DNA of 38,032 nt from assembly GCA_903918235.1 (NCBI GenBank), contig CAIXDN010000070.1, forward strand, positions 1 to 38,032, given 5' to 3'. This document shows, piece by piece, positions 23,874 to 33,864 of the stretch. The translations under genes were made by a program, and so were the position numbers. Source of the DNA: Candidatus Uhrbacteria bacterium (GTDB taxonomy: Bacteria; Patescibacteriota; Patescibacteriia; 2-12-FULL-60-25). Within the stretch, counting starts at the first letter, position 1. Each line of letters begins with the position of its first letter. The notes beneath the pieces were generated by a model. That model was not told the origin of the DNA and did no database searches. It saw only the letters and a program-made list of their open reading frames with translations.

Positions 23874-24020
23874 TCAGGTACGATTGAGTTTATTGCGGAC
23901 ATCGTTCGCTTTTTTTGTATCGGATGATTCCGCGGCCTTGTGCATGATTTTGAGCGTTTTAGCTCGGATGCGTTTTAATTGCGCGTGGAGTTTTTTGTAA
24001 GCCGCGGATGCGTCGGTCAT
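23874..24020 (-). CDS. Possible 48-aa basic protein
   Basis: An ATG at 24020 begins a short ORF, 26 nt after the rlmH stop on the same strand: helical, basic, Ala/Lys-rich ('LHAQLKRIRAKTLKIMHKAAE'), with no cysteines. It is the end of a longer track ORF (122 aa) whose upstream part is a shadow of rlmH. TATAAT on the minus strand about 11 nt before the ATG could give a nearly leaderless start, but no good -35 is present. The amino-acid pattern looks protein-like; it may still be chance. Confidence 0.4.
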   Translation of the reverse strand: MTDASAAYKKLHAQLKRIRAKTLKIMHKAAESSDTKKANDVRNKLNRT

Positions 24021-24046
24021 ATGAACTGGATTATACCTGCGCTTCC

Positions 24047-24520
24047 TTACTTGTGATACTCCTTGCCTCGGCTGATGGTTTCTGCACGATAGAGTTGTTC
24101 TAATAATACGATACGAGCTAGTTGATGGGGGAGTGTTTGTTTTCCGAGGGAGATGATGGCGTTTGCTTGTGAGCGAAGTTCTGGGTCGAGTCCCCAAGAT
24201 CCGCCAATAAGAAAGACGAGTGAACGACCAGACTCGGACCATGTGTCGAGCTTTTTTGAAAACGTGATGGAGTCGAGGTTTGTGCCGGTCTCATCTAGGG
24301 CGATGATGAATGAGTCTTTTGGTTGTCCTTTTATGAGCGACTCGGCTTCACGTGTACGTGTTTTATGCGCGTCAGGCTTTGCGGAACCTTGATTTCCCTC
24401 GCTTATCTCAATGAGTTCAACCTTTGCATATGGCTTTAAACGCGTGAGATACATCGAAATAGCTTCCGATTGCCACGATTCTGTTGGAGATCCTACGGCG
24501 CGTATGTGGATACTTTTCAT
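24047..24520 (-). CDS. rlmH: 23S rRNA (pseudouridine-1915 N3) methyltransferase RlmH
   Basis: 157 aa, a SPOUT-class enzyme that methylates Psi1915 in helix 69 of 23S rRNA on assembled ribosomes. Motifs: 'SFIIALDETG', 'LVFLIGGSWGLDPELRSQAN' (knotted SAM site), 'SLGKQTLPHQLARIVLLEQLYRAETISRGKEYHK', the nearly invariant family ending. The start at 24520 ('MKSIHIRAVG') fits the family; the track ORF is longer by 22 codons running into the divergent promoter. The gene is divergent from the 23S rRNA gene, about 530 nt away, whose product is its substrate. Confidence 0.95.
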   Translation of the reverse strand: MKSIHIRAVGSPTESWQSEAISMYLTRLKPYAKVELIEISEGNQGSAKPDAHKTRTREAESLIKGQPKDSFIIALDETGTNLDSITFSKKLDTWSESGRSLVFLIGGSWGLDPELRSQANAIISLGKQTLPHQLARIVLLEQLYRAETISRGKEYHK

Positions 24521-24549
24521 GAGGCATATTTTCCGCTTAAGCAGGGCAC

Positions 24550-24578
24550 TTGACAAGGGGTTAGAGCTTGTATAAAGT
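24550..24578 (+). promoter_or_regulatory. Probable promoter of the 23S-5S unit
   Basis: TTGACA (24550-24555), 17 nt, TAAAGT (24573-24578); alternatively TATAAA at 15-nt spacing. It lies ~470 nt before mature 23S. A perfect TATAAT also occurs at 24848-24853, inside a hairpin, but without a good -35. Confidence 0.5.
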
Positions 24579-24616
24579 ACTGGCACTTCAAGTAACCACG
24601 TCCTTCCATTCAGCGG

Positions 24617-24675
24617 TCAGTTATCAGCTCTCAGTCGTCAGTTTAAAAAAACTGAAAACTGAAAACTCGAAACTG
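24617..24675 (+). repeat. Imperfect inverted repeat built from CAGTT-like units
   Basis: Short units such as TCAGTTATCAG, TCAGTCGTCAGTTT on the left and AACTGAAAACTGAAAACT on the right pair imperfectly around an A-run. Similar 'cagtt/aactg' repeats occur in spacers of many genomes. Part of the 23S leader region; function unknown. Confidence 0.45.
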
Positions 24676-24755
24676 CCAAAAGGACCTCTGGAGATTTTCT
24701 TACGAGCTGCTAAACCTACTGCGAACTCATTTCGCGTCATGGCTAAAGCCTCATA

Positions 24756-24810
24756 GAAACCTCTCCAGGTTTCTCGAGCTTGGCCTAAAGGTCAAGCTCG
24801 TTTTCGTTCT
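24756..24810 (+). terminator. Tandem hairpins, the second terminator-like, between promoter and 23S
   Basis: GAAACCT-CTCC-AGGTTTC (24756-24773) is followed by CGAGCTTGGCC/GGTCAAGCTCG (24775-24800, one G-U) and then TTTTCGTTC. It could end transcripts begun at 24550, so it may be an attenuator, an antitermination target, or the end of a short separate RNA. A 62-codon ORF (24568-24756) ends exactly at the first hairpin. Confidence 0.5.
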
Positions 24811-24829
24811 CTTTACACCTCGCTCGAGT

Positions 24830-24876
24830 CGGACAGAAACAGCATCCTATAATTGATTGGGTCCTATTTCTGTCCG
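24830..24876 (+). promoter_or_regulatory. Long hairpin in the 23S leader enclosing TATAAT
   Basis: CGGACAGAAA (24830-24839) pairs perfectly with TTTCTGTCCG (24867-24876). The loop holds TATAAT (24848-24853). It may be an RNA processing hairpin or mark a second promoter. The remaining sequence between here and 24943 shows nothing I can name. Confidence 0.4.
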
Positions 24877-24942
24877 TGTCGCCCCGCACATGCGGTGGAC
24901 GCGGATATGCCTTTTACACAATCTGAGATAGGTACGTATAAC

Positions 24943-24983
24943 GATTCAAACGTGATACGTGCAAGGCATAGAAACAACACTTG
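24943..24983 (+). other. 5' strand of the pre-23S processing stem
   Basis: This 41-nt segment is complementary to 28377-28417 with only a few mismatches (core GTGATACGTGCAAGGCA pairs with TGCCTTGCACGTATCAC). Together they enclose the whole 23S gene, as the RNase III processing stem does in other bacteria. A further short pairing (GCATTTGC/GCAAATGC) lies inside. Confidence 0.85.
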
Positions 24984-25050
24984 TAATAACGCATAAGTAA
25001 TGAGCATTTGCAAGATCATCATTGATTCCGACTTGTTCGGACATCCGGAT

Positions 25051-28300
<3,250 letters not shown>

Positions 28301-28376
28301 ATCCAGATGTGTAATGCGCGTAAGCGTGTTCATCTAGGATAGGTTGAGCAAATGCGACAAAACAAGTCGCGTGTAG

Positions 28377-28417
28377 CAAGTGTTTTCCTTTTGCCTTGCA
28401 CGTATCACTTTTGAATC
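28377..28417 (+). other. 3' strand of the pre-23S processing stem
   Basis: Complement of 24943-24983 over 41 nt. It lies in the 23S-5S spacer (28301-28466), which also holds a small GCGAC/GTCGC hairpin (28354-28370) and no tRNA gene. Confidence 0.85.
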
Positions 28418-28466
28418 CGTCAGTGTTTGAGTCATCGATCTTGTTTTTCGAAATCGTCGAAAACCG

Positions 28467-28587
<121 letters not shown>

Positions 28588-28595
28588 CATGCAAT

Positions 28596-28620
28596 AAACC
28601 AGCCCACAAGGCTGGTTTTT
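28596..28620 (+). terminator. Terminator of the rRNA unit
   Basis: AAACCAGCC and GGCTGGTTT form a 9-bp stem around CACAA, running into TTTTT. Confidence 0.9.
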
Positions 28621-28636
28621 GCGTTGTTTTGAAACA

Positions 28637-28665
28637 TTGACAGCCCTTACTTTGATCGGCAAGGT
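28637..28665 (+). promoter_or_regulatory. Probable promoter of the NlpC/P60-like gene
   Basis: TTGACA (28637-28642), 17 nt, CAAGGT (28660-28665). AGGAGT (28673-28678) is the ribosome site for the ATG at 28686. Confidence 0.5.
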
Positions 28666-28685
28666 TGCGTTTAGGAGTACGTTTC

Positions 28686-29039
28686 ATGAGTAGTCAGCCG
28701 TTTGATGGTGGTTCTGTGGTTGCGACTGCGCTCCAATATTTGGGGCGAGCGTACACCAAATCATTTACCTGTATCGACTTTTTACGTGAAGTCTATCTGG
28801 CTCATGGCTGGAGCGTTCCTCCGCCTACGCTGAATGTCTGCATTGATCAACTTTTTGATAATCCGCCGGTCGGTTACGCATTGTATCTTCGGCTTAAAAC
28901 CTCCGGTCATACGGAAGGTTGGACGCATGTCGCTATCATTGTCTCGGCGGAGGAATGTATTCACTGCTCGTACTTTTTTGGGAAGCGGGTGGTTCTTACA
29001 CCTACTGCTGATCTACTCGCCCTCTACGACGTGGCCTAA
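28686..29039 (+). CDS. NlpC/P60-like papain-fold protein
   Basis: 117 aa, a small cytoplasmic or leaderless papain-like fold. The pattern 'ALQYLGRAYTKSFTCIDFLREVY' fits the helix carrying the nucleophile (C29). 'GWTHVAIIVS' and 'CIHCSYF' supply H81 and H93, in the places of the catalytic His and third polar residue. NlpC/P60 and related amidase-like enzymes cut cell-wall peptides or other amides; without a signal peptide its target is unclear. The ribosome site AGGAG fixes the start at 28686, not the TTG of the ORF track. It follows the rRNA terminator and has its own promoter. Confidence 0.65.
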   Translation: MSSQPFDGGSVVATALQYLGRAYTKSFTCIDFLREVYLAHGWSVPPPTLNVCIDQLFDNPPVGYALYLRLKTSGHTEGWTHVAIIVSAEECIHCSYFFGKRVVLTPTADLLALYDVA

Positions 29040-29097
29040 GGGTCCGTTGTGGGGGCGTTTTGCTTTGTGTAAGCGTAGTCGGTAGTATTTTGCGCAT

Positions 29098-29391
29098 ATG
29101 AACAAAAATACAAAAGGTTGTTTATGGATTGCGTTGCCGATGGCGGTGTTTCCTTTGATTTTAGGAGCTTGGTCTTTTCTAGCTTTTTTATTTGCGAGCA
29201 TGTCTGATGCAGGCCAACTTGAAGGAACTGGAACTATTGTTGCGAAAATTGTTAATGTTATATTGGGATTTGGCGGTATTGTGAGTTTGTTGATGATTCC
29301 AGTTGGATTAGTGGTAGGTATTATTGTGTTAATGAAGAAGGATGAGGTGGTTGCTGTACCACCGTCGGATACTCCAGAAGTTAAGTTGTAA
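29098..29391 (+). CDS. Small membrane protein with two TM helices, unknown
   Basis: 97 aa. Two long hydrophobic segments (~9-34 'CLWIALPMAVFPLILGAWSFLAFLF' and ~47-78) are joined by a short polar loop; the C-terminal 20 residues are acidic and Pro-rich. It resembles generic small membrane proteins of CPR genomes; no family recognised. It stands 58 nt after the NlpC/P60-like gene and 14 nt before the hydrolase gene, so it is likely part of the same transcript. Confidence 0.6.
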   Translation: MNKNTKGCLWIALPMAVFPLILGAWSFLAFLFASMSDAGQLEGTGTIVAKIVNVILGFGGIVSLLMIPVGLVVGIIVLMKKDEVVAVPPSDTPEVKL

Positions 29392-29405
29392 TTCTTGAAA
29401 CGTAC

Positions 29406-30047
29406 ATGTCACGCATTGTTCTGATTCATGGTTTTGCGACCGGAATTACTTATTCTGTTTTTCGGCGTGCGCATGGAGCGGATGCGGGGTTTTCTGCGTT
29501 TCGAGGGGATGTTGAAACGGGAGATGCGAAGGCTTTTCGATGGGATGTTCAGGACGAGGCTTCTTTTTTTCAGTCGTTGAACCCTTTTTATTCTTGGAAT
29601 ATTTATCGACGTGAACGAGTGATAGCGAAACATCCGGAAACGCTTAAACGTCTTCATACTTTTTTGTCTGCGGAGCAACCTGAGATTATTTTGTGTCACT
29701 CGATGGGTTCATTTTTGTTTTCTGAATATCTGAAGACGGAGGTGTTGCCTGTATCTGTGAAACGTATTGTTTTTAATCAAGCGGATCTTCCTACGAATGG
29801 AATAGACGTATCAGCCGATGTGTTAACGCGAGTTGGTTCTGATAAATTTTCCATTATCAATAGTCATTGTTTTTGGGATCCGACATTGTGGCTTGCCGTA
29901 GCACTGTCTGGTTCACTGAAAGCTGGTTTGCTTGGAATGAGTAGTACGTTGATCCAAAATACATTTTGGCCACTATGGAGACCGATAAACCTTCATACAT
30001 CGGCGATTCGGAGCAAGCGTTTTCGTGATTTTGTTTTGGATTTATGA
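29406..30047 (+). CDS. Alpha/beta hydrolase-like protein
   Basis: 213 aa. 'MSRIVLIHGFATG' is the first strand plus oxyanion loop (HG) of the alpha/beta hydrolase fold, and 'EIILCHSMGSFLFSEYL' is the nucleophile elbow (Ser in C-H-S-M-G, a variant of GxSxG). A later 'NSHCFWDPTLW' supplies a possible Asp/His region, but the catalytic His near the C-terminus is not certain. Substrate unknown. Its stop overlaps the yvcK start (ATGA), so the two genes are translationally coupled. Confidence 0.7.
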   Translation: MSRIVLIHGFATGITYSVFRRAHGADAGFSAFRGDVETGDAKAFRWDVQDEASFFQSLNPFYSWNIYRRERVIAKHPETLKRLHTFLSAEQPEIILCHSMGSFLFSEYLKTEVLPVSVKRIVFNQADLPTNGIDVSADVLTRVGSDKFSIINSHCFWDPTLWLAVALSGSLKAGLLGMSSTLIQNTFWPLWRPINLHTSAIRSKRFRDFVLDL

Positions 30048-31018
30048 TTGATCGTAAGCGTGTCGTTGTTTTGGGAGGAGGTACGGGAACGTTTACTGTT
30101 TTAACAGGCTTGAAACGTCATCCTATTGATATCTCGGCCATTGTTTCTATTGCTGATAGCGGTGGATCTACGGGGATTTTGCGTGATGAATTAGGCGTTT
30201 TACCACCGGGTGATTTGCGTCAGGCATTGGTTGCACTTGCGAGAGGCGATGACACGTTGCGTCGATTATTTACGTATCGATTTAATGAAGGTTCGCTTGC
30301 GGGACATAATTTTGGCAATCTTTTTTTGTCTGTTTTGGAGAAAGTTGCAGGTGATCCGCTTTCTGCGATACGGGAAGCGCATCGTATTCTTGAGGTGAAG
30401 GGGCGCGTGATCCCTGTGTCTGCGCAAGCGGCGGAATTGTATGCGGAACTTGAAGACGCAACGGTCATTGCGCGTGAACATGCGATTGATGAGACTGTGA
30501 CACAACGTAGTCCTATCAGGCGATGTTTTTTGTCGCCATCTGTTGTGGCTAATCCGGAAGCGTTGGATGCGATTCGTGAAGCGGATTTGATCGTGCTTGG
30601 GCCAGGGGATTTGTTTACGAGTCTTATTCCGGTTTTACTTGTTGAAGGTGTTGTTGAGGCGCTTGCGGAGAGTAGGGGAAAGCGTGTCTTTGTGTTAAAT
30701 CTCACAACAAAACGAGGCCAGACGGATGGTTATACTGCGACCAATTTTTGTCGCATGTTGGCGGCGCATCTTGGGAATGCGCGTATTGACGCAGTGTTGG
30801 CGAATCGAGGCTTGCCTCCGTCGGTTCTTGTCGAGCGTTATGAGCAAGCAGGTGAGCCACTTGTCCTTGATGATCTTGATGAATCGGAATGGGTAAGTGT
30901 GAGGAGATCGCTTTTATCTGATGAAATTCATGAGCAGATTTCAGGAGATAAACTCAAACGAAGCTTGCTGAGACATGATCCGGTGAAGTTGGCGGATGCG
31001 CTTTTGCAATTGATTTAA
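30044..31018 (+). CDS. yvcK: YvcK/CofD-family (gluconeogenesis factor) protein
   Basis: 324 aa. The N-terminal Rossmann motif 'VVVLGGGTGTFTVLTGLKRHP' and 'SIADSGGSTGILRDELGVLPPGDLRQALVAL' are signatures of the YvcK/CofD family; 'GHNFGNLFLSVLEKV' and 'ADLIVLGPGDLFTSLIPVLLVEGV' also fit. In Firmicutes YvcK binds UDP-GlcNAc and is needed for growth on gluconeogenic carbon and for cell shape. CofD proper makes F420 precursor, but the length and the absence of F420 genes favour YvcK. It overlaps the hydrolase gene by 4 nt. Confidence 0.92.
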   Translation: MIDRKRVVVLGGGTGTFTVLTGLKRHPIDISAIVSIADSGGSTGILRDELGVLPPGDLRQALVALARGDDTLRRLFTYRFNEGSLAGHNFGNLFLSVLEKVAGDPLSAIREAHRILEVKGRVIPVSAQAAELYAELEDATVIAREHAIDETVTQRSPIRRCFLSPSVVANPEALDAIREADLIVLGPGDLFTSLIPVLLVEGVVEALAESRGKRVFVLNLTTKRGQTDGYTATNFCRMLAAHLGNARIDAVLANRGLPPSVLVERYEQAGEPLVLDDLDESEWVSVRRSLLSDEIHEQISGDKLKRSLLRHDPVKLADALLQLI

Positions 31019-31031
31019 ATGGGCTTTAGCG

Positions 31032-31060
31032 TTGACAAACTAGGTATTTCATGATGATCT
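31032..31060 (+). promoter_or_regulatory. Probable promoter of the YecM-like gene
   Basis: TTGACA (31032-31037), 17 nt, TGATCT (31055-31060). The -10 is poor; GGGAG is the ribosome site before ATG 31089. Confidence 0.4.
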
Positions 31061-31088
31061 TGGCTCGGTTCTTTCAGGGAGATCAGCT

Positions 31089-31589
31089 ATGTTCAACGGA
31101 CTCGAATACTTTGTTCCGACGCTTCTTGATCTCGTTAAAGCAAGCGGCATCGATGTCTCTGATTACTTGATGGATCACGTGTGTTATCGCACGGATGATA
31201 TGAGCCATTTTGATGCGATTTTTGCTCGATGGCGAATGTTTGCTTCACGGGTTCATACGAGTGAGGTGAATGGTCGACCGATTCACGCACTTTTTCTTGA
31301 AAAACAGTTCACGATTTCAGGCAGGATCGTTCGCGTGATTGAGCTCCCGGCTCCAAAGCCTGGGCAAACGTATCCTGAAGGCTGGGAGCATGTGGAATTT
31401 GTCGTGGATGAGACGCTTGAGCGTTTCATGTCACGCTATAAGACGCATCAATTTGATACGAAGTCGCTGAATGGAGAATTGAATTCGGCAGTTGGTTTGC
31501 CATTGTCTTTTGGTCTGCGGGCGAAGTTTCATCAATTGCCGCTCGAGCGAATGATAGAGATTGAGCTGGCGCAATTAGCGCAAAAATGA
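31089..31589 (+). CDS. YecM-like protein of the VOC superfamily
   Basis: 166 aa. It resembles E. coli YecM by eye: 'SDYLMDHVCYRTDD' (YecM: 'ADHISLR'), 'VNGRPIHALFL', 'RVIELPAPKPGQTYPEGWEHVEFVV' and a final 'LKFH'-like 'AKFHQLPLERMIEIE'. The His in DHV, the His/Glu in 'WEHVE' and the last Glu are in the positions of VOC metal ligands. YecM has a solved fold but no proven function. Single-gene transcript with its own promoter and terminator. Confidence 0.8.
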   Translation: MFNGLEYFVPTLLDLVKASGIDVSDYLMDHVCYRTDDMSHFDAIFARWRMFASRVHTSEVNGRPIHALFLEKQFTISGRIVRVIELPAPKPGQTYPEGWEHVEFVVDETLERFMSRYKTHQFDTKSLNGELNSAVGLPLSFGLRAKFHQLPLERMIEIELAQLAQK

Positions 31590-31595
31590 TACTAA

Positions 31596-31630
31596 GCCCC
31601 GGACCGAAATCTATCGGGACGGGGCGTTCT
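31596..31630. terminator. Terminator after the YecM-like gene
   Basis: GCCCCG and CGGGGC close a stem, with tandem GA mismatches and CCGA/TCGG continuing inward. T-tail is short. It lies between convergent genes, 2 nt from the minus-strand stop at 31633. Confidence 0.75.
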
Positions 31631-31632
31631 GT

Positions 31633-32532
31633 TTATTTGCTGAGCTCGGTAATTTTTCTTGTTATTGTTGAGAGCTGGTGATCGATCACAGCTAATTCAT
31701 GGGCTAGTGTATCTGGGGCTTCAAGCGTGTTTGTTTCCCCAAAAGGATTCGCTTCTTGAGCTGTTCTTTCACGTGTTGTTCTTTCTATCGTTGTAGCGAG
31801 TGCGAGTCGTTCATCTCGTAGTCTTTGCTCTTGGGCGGCATAGGCTGATCGTATTGTTTCTCGCATGCCTGGACTTAGACGTTCTAGTGCCACAGGGTCT
31901 GCATAGAGTGATGTTCTTTGTATCGCTTCATAGATCGATGTAAGTCCGGTCCGGTCTTCATCAGAGGCTGTTTCTTGTATGCGTTGTAATGATTCTTCGA
32001 TTAAATCCGGTCGATTTGCCCGTTGTGCATAGGCTAAATCGGCGGGGAGTTTGTTTGGATTGATTTCACTTTCTGCTGTCAGTAATTTATGAGTTTCATC
32101 GGGATTTGCGAATTCGTGTTCACGATCAATGTGATGATCTAATGCCCAGCCCGCATCGGTAAGAGCTTCATTTATATCGCAAGATGGCTCAGCGCAGGTC
32201 CCCTCTATTTCACGACGTATTTGTTCTGAAAGTTGTTCTGTGCTCATGGAGCTATTATAGGTTTCCATGGCGTTTTCTACGGCCGTATCTGCAACGAGTT
32301 GAGCTAGTTCTGATGGAGAGATGTTTTTTTGTTGGCGAAGCGCTTGGGCAATCGCAAAAAGGGCTTTTTGCGTGAGTGCCGCCTGACTATCGTAGTATCC
32401 TTCTGTTCTTAAGGAGAGAAATCTTGATGGACGCGATGTTTCCCATTCTATTGATTCTTCTGAAGTTGTTTCTGCCGTGGTTTCTGTCTGTTCGTGTGAC
32501 TTTGGTTTGTACATGTCGCCAATCATTCCCAC
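31633..32532 (-). CDS. Unknown helical protein, N-terminus possibly lost to an in-frame stop
   Basis: 299 aa from the first ATG (32532). Glu/Thr/Ala-rich and helical; two cysteines ('GTCAEPSCDI'). The C-terminal half has coiled-coil character ('QRLRDERLALATTIERTTRERT', 'VIDHQLSTITRKITELSK'). Upstream of this ATG the frame stays open for 72 more codons and reads like protein, including a hydrophobic stretch 'LVKLTAALALTLPVGMIG' that would be a membrane anchor split by the annotated start. The true gene therefore probably begins earlier (see the next entry). No family recognised. Confidence 0.6.
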   Translation of the reverse strand: MGMIGDMYKPKSHEQTETTAETTSEESIEWETSRPSRFLSLRTEGYYDSQAALTQKALFAIAQALRQQKNISPSELAQLVADTAVENAMETYNSSMSTEQLSEQIRREIEGTCAEPSCDINEALTDAGWALDHHIDREHEFANPDETHKLLTAESEINPNKLPADLAYAQRANRPDLIEESLQRIQETASDEDRTGLTSIYEAIQRTSLYADPVALERLSPGMRETIRSAYAAQEQRLRDERLALATTIERTTRERTAQEANPFGETNTLEAPDTLAHELAVIDHQLSTITRKITELSK

Positions 32533-32778
32533 CGGAAGAGTGAGAGCAAGAGCCGCTGTCAGTTTTACGAGGGTTTGCTGTACCGATTCAATTCTTTTTC
32601 GGATCGCGTTTTTTGATGTTGATGAAATGTTCTCTTCTTGAAGAGCTTTTTTACCTTTTTGTATTTCTGCACCGGCTTGCTCTGCGGATGTTTGTGCTCT
32701 GATGACGTTTTCAAATCTTGTTTCGTTTGGTTTTTGAATTTCAGGAGTTTACTTTACGTGATTTTCTTTGTTGACCAT
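32533..32778 (-). pseudogene. Upstream in-frame part of the previous gene, broken by TAA
   Basis: An ATG at 32778 starts 'MVNKENHVK', then TAA (32751-32749), and the same frame continues 'TPEIQKPNETRFENVIRAQ...' without another stop into the 299-aa ORF. No ATG, GTG or TTG with a ribosome site lies between the TAA and 32540 (a GTG at 32538 lies inside the hydrophobic stretch). This looks like one gene of 381 codons with a nonsense change at codon 10, or an unusual start codon after the TAA. The 9-residue peptide alone may be chance. Confidence 0.45.
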
Positions 32779-32780
32779 AT

Positions 32781-32975
32781 TTAGGATCCAATGTGTTTTC
32801 TTAATTCATTCATTTGATCCATGTCGGTGACGATTGATTTTTCTTGTGCGGCAGTTTGTATTGTTTGGGCAAGGTCTTTGGTTTGTTTTTGTAAATCTAA
32901 TACAAGAGCGCTTATCTGTTCTTGCGTGTCATTTGTTTTTGTATTTACCATAAGTATTTTCTGATTATTGCTCAT
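32781..32975 (-). CDS. Small helical protein, unknown
   Basis: 64 aa from 'MSNNQKILMVN' (or 56 aa from the ATG at 32951). Amphipathic and Gln/Lys-rich ('ISALVLDLQKQTKDLAQTIQTAAQEK'), consistent with a coiled coil, no cysteines. It ends 2 nt before the ATG of the broken gene, so both are likely one operon. Start uncertain; neither candidate has a clear ribosome site. The ORF track's start at 33074 runs into the divergent promoter. Confidence 0.5.
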   Translation of the reverse strand: MSNNQKILMVNTKTNDTQEQISALVLDLQKQTKDLAQTIQTAAQEKSIVTDMDQMNELRKHIGS

Positions 32976-32989
32976 AGCATAGCAGTATC

Positions 32990-33019
32990 TTGACCCAAGT
33001 ACTATGGGGAGCGTAAGGT
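32990..33019 (+). promoter_or_regulatory. Probable promoter of the hexapeptide-repeat gene
   Basis: TTGACC (32990-32995), 18 nt, TAAGGT (33014-33019). GGAGG (33039-33043) is the ribosome site for the ATG at 33049. Confidence 0.5.
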
Positions 33020-33048
33020 ATTTTTGGTTCATTTTATCGGAGGATTCC

Positions 33049-33828
33049 ATGAGCGTGATGCGATTTCCCGTCATTAAGCCGGAGTATAAGATCGGAACGA
33101 ATGCGGATTACCGTGTTCCTACGCTTCGAGAGATTTCTCCACGGATCAGTTGGACACTGCGTTTGTTCGTTGATCCGAATGTCTCTGTCCATCAGATCTG
33201 GTATCCGATGGTTGAGAACGGCGATGCCGATCTCGTGCAATGCAAAGATCGATTTCAATTCTTTGCGCAATATCTGCGACCTCTTTTTCCTGTCATGAGT
33301 ACGACGGAGCGAGAGAATGAAACGGATTTGCATGTTTCGCTCACGGATATCGGTGCCAAGAATTTTTATGGCGGATGGAAACGGAAGTTTGATAACTCGT
33401 CCAAGCTCCAAGGTCCGCTTTGGGTTGGGTCGAGAGTCTCGTTCCGTTCATCGAGCAAGATTCTTGGTCCTTCGCTCATTGAATCGCATGTGACGATTGG
33501 AACGGCGACTATCGTGAATCGTTCCATCGTGTGTCGAGGGACGGAGATTGATGCGGCGGCACAAGTCGCAGACTCGATCATTGGGCGCAATGTCTATATT
33601 GGGCCTTCTGTCCTTCTTTTGCACAAGACGCTTTCTGGAGAGATGGACCCGATTGCTCCTGGCGTGCGGCTCTCGAATCGAAAGAAGTGTGGCGTGATTG
33701 TTGGCGATGGGTGCCGGATTGGCGCTGGTGCGACGATCGAACCGGGAACAATCTTGATGCCCAAGTGTATCGTGCCGATCGGTATGCATGTGAAGACGGG
33801 ATTTTATCGCCCGGAATCTTTTCTCTGA
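33049..33828 (+). CDS. Left-handed beta-helix (hexapeptide repeat) protein, sugar-nucleotide enzyme-like
   Basis: 259 aa. The N-terminal ~110 residues match no family I recognise. Residues ~125-250 carry hexapeptide repeats typical of a left-handed beta helix ('GPLWVGSRVSF', 'GPSLIESHVTIGTATIVNRSIV', 'SIIGRNVYIGPS', 'GVIVGDGCRIGAGATIEPGTIL'), ending 'PIGMHVKTGFY'. This resembles the C-terminal half of GlmU and related nucleotidyltransferases. No nucleotidyltransferase GXGTRMR motif is present, so it is at most an acyltransferase-like or structural relative. GGAGG before ATG 33049 fixes the start. The flippase gene converges on it. Confidence 0.7.
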   Translation: MSVMRFPVIKPEYKIGTNADYRVPTLREISPRISWTLRLFVDPNVSVHQIWYPMVENGDADLVQCKDRFQFFAQYLRPLFPVMSTTERENETDLHVSLTDIGAKNFYGGWKRKFDNSSKLQGPLWVGSRVSFRSSSKILGPSLIESHVTIGTATIVNRSIVCRGTEIDAAAQVADSIIGRNVYIGPSVLLLHKTLSGEMDPIAPGVRLSNRKKCGVIVGDGCRIGAGATIEPGTILMPKCIVPIGMHVKTGFYRPESFL

Positions 33829-33834
33829 AATATG

Positions 33835-33864
33835 AAATCCTCCGCTCAGTTGAGCGGAGGATTT
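33835..33864. terminator. Terminator overlapping the end of the flippase gene
   Basis: AAATCCTCCGCTCA and TGAGCGGAGGATTT form a 14-bp stem. The minus-strand flippase stop (33846-33848) lies inside it, so it serves both convergent genes. Confidence 0.85.

Noticed and set aside
24568-24756. 62-aa ORF as a real gene
   Set aside because: It overlaps the -10 region, is built largely from the CAGTT repeat, and lies in an rRNA leader. It could be a leader peptide but I cannot support it.
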